Assembly (NCBI GenBank): GCA_038277395.1
Contig: CM076190.1
Span: forward strand, 255,413,989 to 255,477,988
Reading direction: 5' to 3'
DNA length: 64,000 bases
Origin: Dryocosmus kuriphilus
Lineage: Eukaryota; Arthropoda; Insecta; Hymenoptera; Cynipidae
Numbering within the stretch: position 1 is the stretch's first letter; every line of letters starts with the position of its first letter. The notes beneath the pieces were generated by a model. The model was not told where the DNA came from, ran no database searches, and was given only the letters and a program-made list of their open reading frames with translations. This document shows, in pieces, positions 61,451 to 64,000 of the stretch. Both the position numbers and the translations under genes were made by a program.

Positions 61451-64000
61451 GCTCTGAAATGCGCCCTTATTACTTTTATAAACAATGCTTAGTTTTTGCA
61501 AAAACTCTGAACAACCTCTTGGCCCTGACGCCACATGACACCGACGTGTCAAAGCTAAAGACAACACATATTCTACAAGAGACTGTCAAATAAATGCGGG
61601 CACTTTTCATAAAAATTAGCTCGTGACAGCTCAAATTCGAGCTCTCAAGGTACTTCCTACAAAAATAAAGTTGTTCCATAAAAAAAAAGTTTCTTTCAAA
61701 GGTTATTAATAATTCCCAGTGTACCTATAATGGTAAAAATGTATCGCTGCACATGGGTGCAAAAACAAGGTTTCTTGAATTTTCGAGTGTTCCATTTATT
61801 CATCCGAAGCTGCTCTAAAATGCGCCCTTATTACTTTTATAAACAATGCTTAGTTCTTGCAAAAACTTCGAAAACCTTCTTTTCGCTTACGCCACACGAC
61901 ACCAACGCGTTAAATCTAAAGACAACACGTATTCTACAAGAGGCTGGCAGGTAAATGCGGGCACTTTTAATAAATATTAGCTCGTGACAGCTCAAATTGG
62001 AGCTCCCAAGGTACTCCCTAGGAAAATAAAGTTCCTCCATAAAAATGTTTTTTTCAAAAGTTATCAATAATTCCGATTGTACCTATAATGATAAAAATGT
62101 ACCGCCGCACATGGGCGCAAAAACAAGGTTTCTTGAAATTTCGAGTGTTCCAATTATTCATCCGAAGCTGTTCTGAAATGCGCCCTTATTACTTTTCTAA
62201 ACAATGCTTAGTTTTTGCAAAAACTTCGAAAACCTTCCTTCCGCTTACGCCACCTGACACCGCCGCGTTAAATATAAAGGCAACACGTATTCTACAGTAG
62301 ACTGTCAGATTAATGCGGGCACTTTTAATAAAAATTAGATGGTGTCAGCTCAAATTGGAGCTCTCAAGGTACATCCTACAAAAATAAAACTGCTCCACAT
62401 AAAAATGTTTCTTTCAAAAGTTATTAATAGTTCCCAGTGTACCTATAATGGTAAACGTGTATTGCCGAACATGGGCGCAAAAACAAGGTTTCTTGAATTT
62501 TCGAGTGTTCCAATTATTCATCGGAAGCTGATCTAAAATGCGTCCTTATTACTTTTTTAAACAATACTTAGTTTTTGCAAAAACTTCGAAAAACTTCTTG
62601 TCCCTTACGCCACACGATACCGACGCGTTAAATCTTAAAAGAAAACGTATTCTACAAGAGACTGGCAGGTAAATGCGGACACTTTTAATAAAAATTAGCT
62701 CGTGACAGCTCAAATTGGAGCTCTCAAGGTACTTCCTACAAAAATAAAGTTGCTCCATATAAAAATGTTTCTTTCAAAAGTTATTAATAGTTCCCAGTGT
62801 ACCTATAATGATAAAAGTGCATCGCCGAACATGGGCGCAAAAACAAGGTTCCTTGAAATTTTCGAGTGTTACAATTATTCATCCGAAGCTGCTCTAAAAC
62901 GCGCCCTTATCACATTTTTAAACAATGCTTAGTTTTTGAAAAAACTTCGAAAAACTTCTTGTCCCTTACGCCACACGACACCGACGCGTTAAATCTAAAG
63001 ACAAAACGTATTCTACAAGAGACTGGCAGGTAAATGCGGAAACTTTGAATACAAATTAGCTCGTGACAGCTCAAATTGAAGCTCTCAAGGTTCTCTCTAC
63101 GAAAATAAAGTTGCTCCATAAAAAAATGTTTCTTTCAAAAGTTATTAATAATACCCAGTGTACCTCTAATGGTAAAAATGTATCGCCAATCATGGACGCA
63201 AACATAAAGTTTCTGGAGGTTGCGAGTGTTCCCATTACTCAACTGAAGTTGTTCCAATATGCGTCCTTATTACTTTTGTTAAGCAATGCTTAGTTTTTGC
63301 AGAAACTTCGAAAAACTTCTTGGCCCTTACGCCACACGACACCCGCACGTTAAATCTAAAGACAACACGTATTCTACAAGGGAATGTCAGATAAATGCGG
63401 GCACTTTTAATAAATATTAGCTCGTGAAAGCTCAAATTGAAGCTCTCAAGGTACTTCCTACAAAAATAAAGTTGCTCCATATAAAAATTTTTCTTTCAAA
63501 AGTTATTGATAGTTCCCAGTGTACCTATAATGGTCAAAATATATCGCCGATCATGGGCGCAAACATAAAGTTTCTTGAATTTGCGGGTGTTCCCATTACT
63601 CAACTCAAGTTGCTCCAATATGCGTCCTTATTACTTTTTTTAAGCAATGCTTAGTTTTTGCAAAAACTCTGAACAACCTCTTGGCCCTGACGCCACATGA
63701 CACCGACGTGTCAAATCTAAAGACAACACATATTCTACAAGAGGTTGTCAGATAAATGCGGGCACTTTTCATAAAAATTAGCTCGTGACAGCTCAAATTT
63801 GAGCTCTCAAGGTACTTCCTACAAAAATGAAGTTGCTCCATTAAAAAATGTTTTTCTTTCAAAAGTTATTAATAATACCCAGTGTACCTCTAATGGTAAA
63901 AATGTACCGCCAATCATGGACGCAAACATAAAGTTTCTGGAGTTTGCGAGTGTTCCAATTACTCAACTCAAGTTGATCCAATATGCGTCCTTATTACTTT

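Larger units (their letters stand above)
16822..64000 (+). repeat. Satellite B: about 131 tandem monomers of about 360 bp
   Basis: An unbroken head-to-tail array running off the right edge. Taking GTAAATGCGGGCAC as the monomer start, the parts in order are: TTTTAATAAAAATTAGCTCG, CAGCTCAAATTGGAGCTC, AAGGTACTTCCTACAAAAA, a CTCCATAAAAA segment, TCTTTCAAAAGTTATTAA, CCAGTGTACCT, ATGGGCGCAAA or ATGGACGCAAA, TTGCGAGTGTTCCC, GTCCTTATTACTTTTT, AAGCAATGCTTAG, AACTTCGAAAAACTTCTTGG, a CpG-rich ACGCCACACGACACCG segment, and CGTATTCTACAAGAGAC. At least five monomer subfamilies exist, named here by diagnostic segments: A (CCTCTAATGG with ATGGACGC), B (TATAAAGCTAAAAATATTAC), C (CCGCCGCACATGG with CATCCGAAGCTGC), D (GGGGACAGACGTAAAA) and E (TGGTCAAAATATATCGCCG). 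Open frames on both strands recur every monomer and start mostly at GTG or TTG on the plus strand; they are not genes. The array resembles pericentromeric or centromeric satellite, but location is inferred. Confidence 0.98.

Noticed and set aside
16822..64000. Over a hundred recurring open frames of 60-115 codons on both strands, such as MTAQIGALKV and MEQLYFCRKY types
   Set aside because: They recur once per 360-bp monomer, overlap on both strands, mostly need GTG or TTG starts on the plus strand, and change frame whenever a monomer has an indel. They are by-products of the satellite, not genes.
16822..64000. CENP-B box in satellite B
   Set aside because: The best candidate, GGCAGGTAAATGCGGG, matches the CGGG end and the internal A and G of the box but lacks the TTC part, so it does not meet the known consensus.
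16822..64000. CRISPR-like array
   Set aside because: The repeat is a continuous 360-bp tandem satellite with no short repeat and unique-spacer structure, in a eukaryotic context.
1..64000. Telomeric TTAGG arrays, tRNA or rRNA genes
   Set aside because: None was seen on reading either strand; a covariance-model scan would be needed to exclude a diverged tRNA.

Overview
The window looks like heterochromatic, repeat-dominated DNA from an animal nuclear genome, most likely an arthropod and probably an insect. The reasons are: very AT-rich sequence; a Penelope-like retroelement; a cut-and-paste transposon whose transposase gene has a spliceosomal intron; a GT-type splice donor after a signal-peptide exon; and about 47 kb of 360-bp satellite. 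No bacterial operon, tRNA, rRNA or CRISPR array was seen. I cannot name the species from sequence alone. No intact protein-coding gene is supported.

Layout, left to right. (1) 1-1056 is AT-rich non-coding DNA holding five copies of a short motif, TGTAAYnnCCCCTGGCA; two more copies lie at 3950-3985. (2) 1057-3266 is a decayed Penelope-like element with a reverse transcriptase and a C-terminal GIY-YIG nuclease. (3) 4168-9706 is a tandem satellite of about 130 bp (satellite A), split by a 4,252-bp DNA transposon (4472-8723). The transposon has about 861-bp terminal inverted repeats, a 4-bp AATT target duplication and a broken minus-strand transposase gene. (4) 10.1-13.5 kb is a degenerate A-rich minisatellite. 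(5) 13807-13864 (minus) is a plausible lone first coding exon encoding a hydrophobic leader. (6) 14617-14789 is an orphan piece of the 360-bp satellite. It is followed by a foldback palindrome, a 315-bp tandem repeat that decays rightward, and C13/G19 homopolymers. (7) 16822-64000 is an unbroken array of the 360-bp satellite (satellite B, about 131 monomers). It contains several monomer subfamilies, long paralogous multi-monomer blocks 11-19 kb apart, one scrambled monomer and an indel-rich patch that may be an assembly problem.

How the parts relate. Satellite A was present before the transposon, because removing the transposon plus one AATT restores the satellite register to within about 2 bp. 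The Penelope-like element lies inside the field of CCCCTGGCA motifs. Satellite B shows the usual signs of unequal exchange: diverged monomers at its left edge, an orphan fragment outside it, and private variants shared between distant blocks. The most novel-looking object is the long-TIR transposon with a transposase of an uncharacterised family (resembling what I recall as DUF7869). The most informative structure overall is the higher-order organisation of satellite B.
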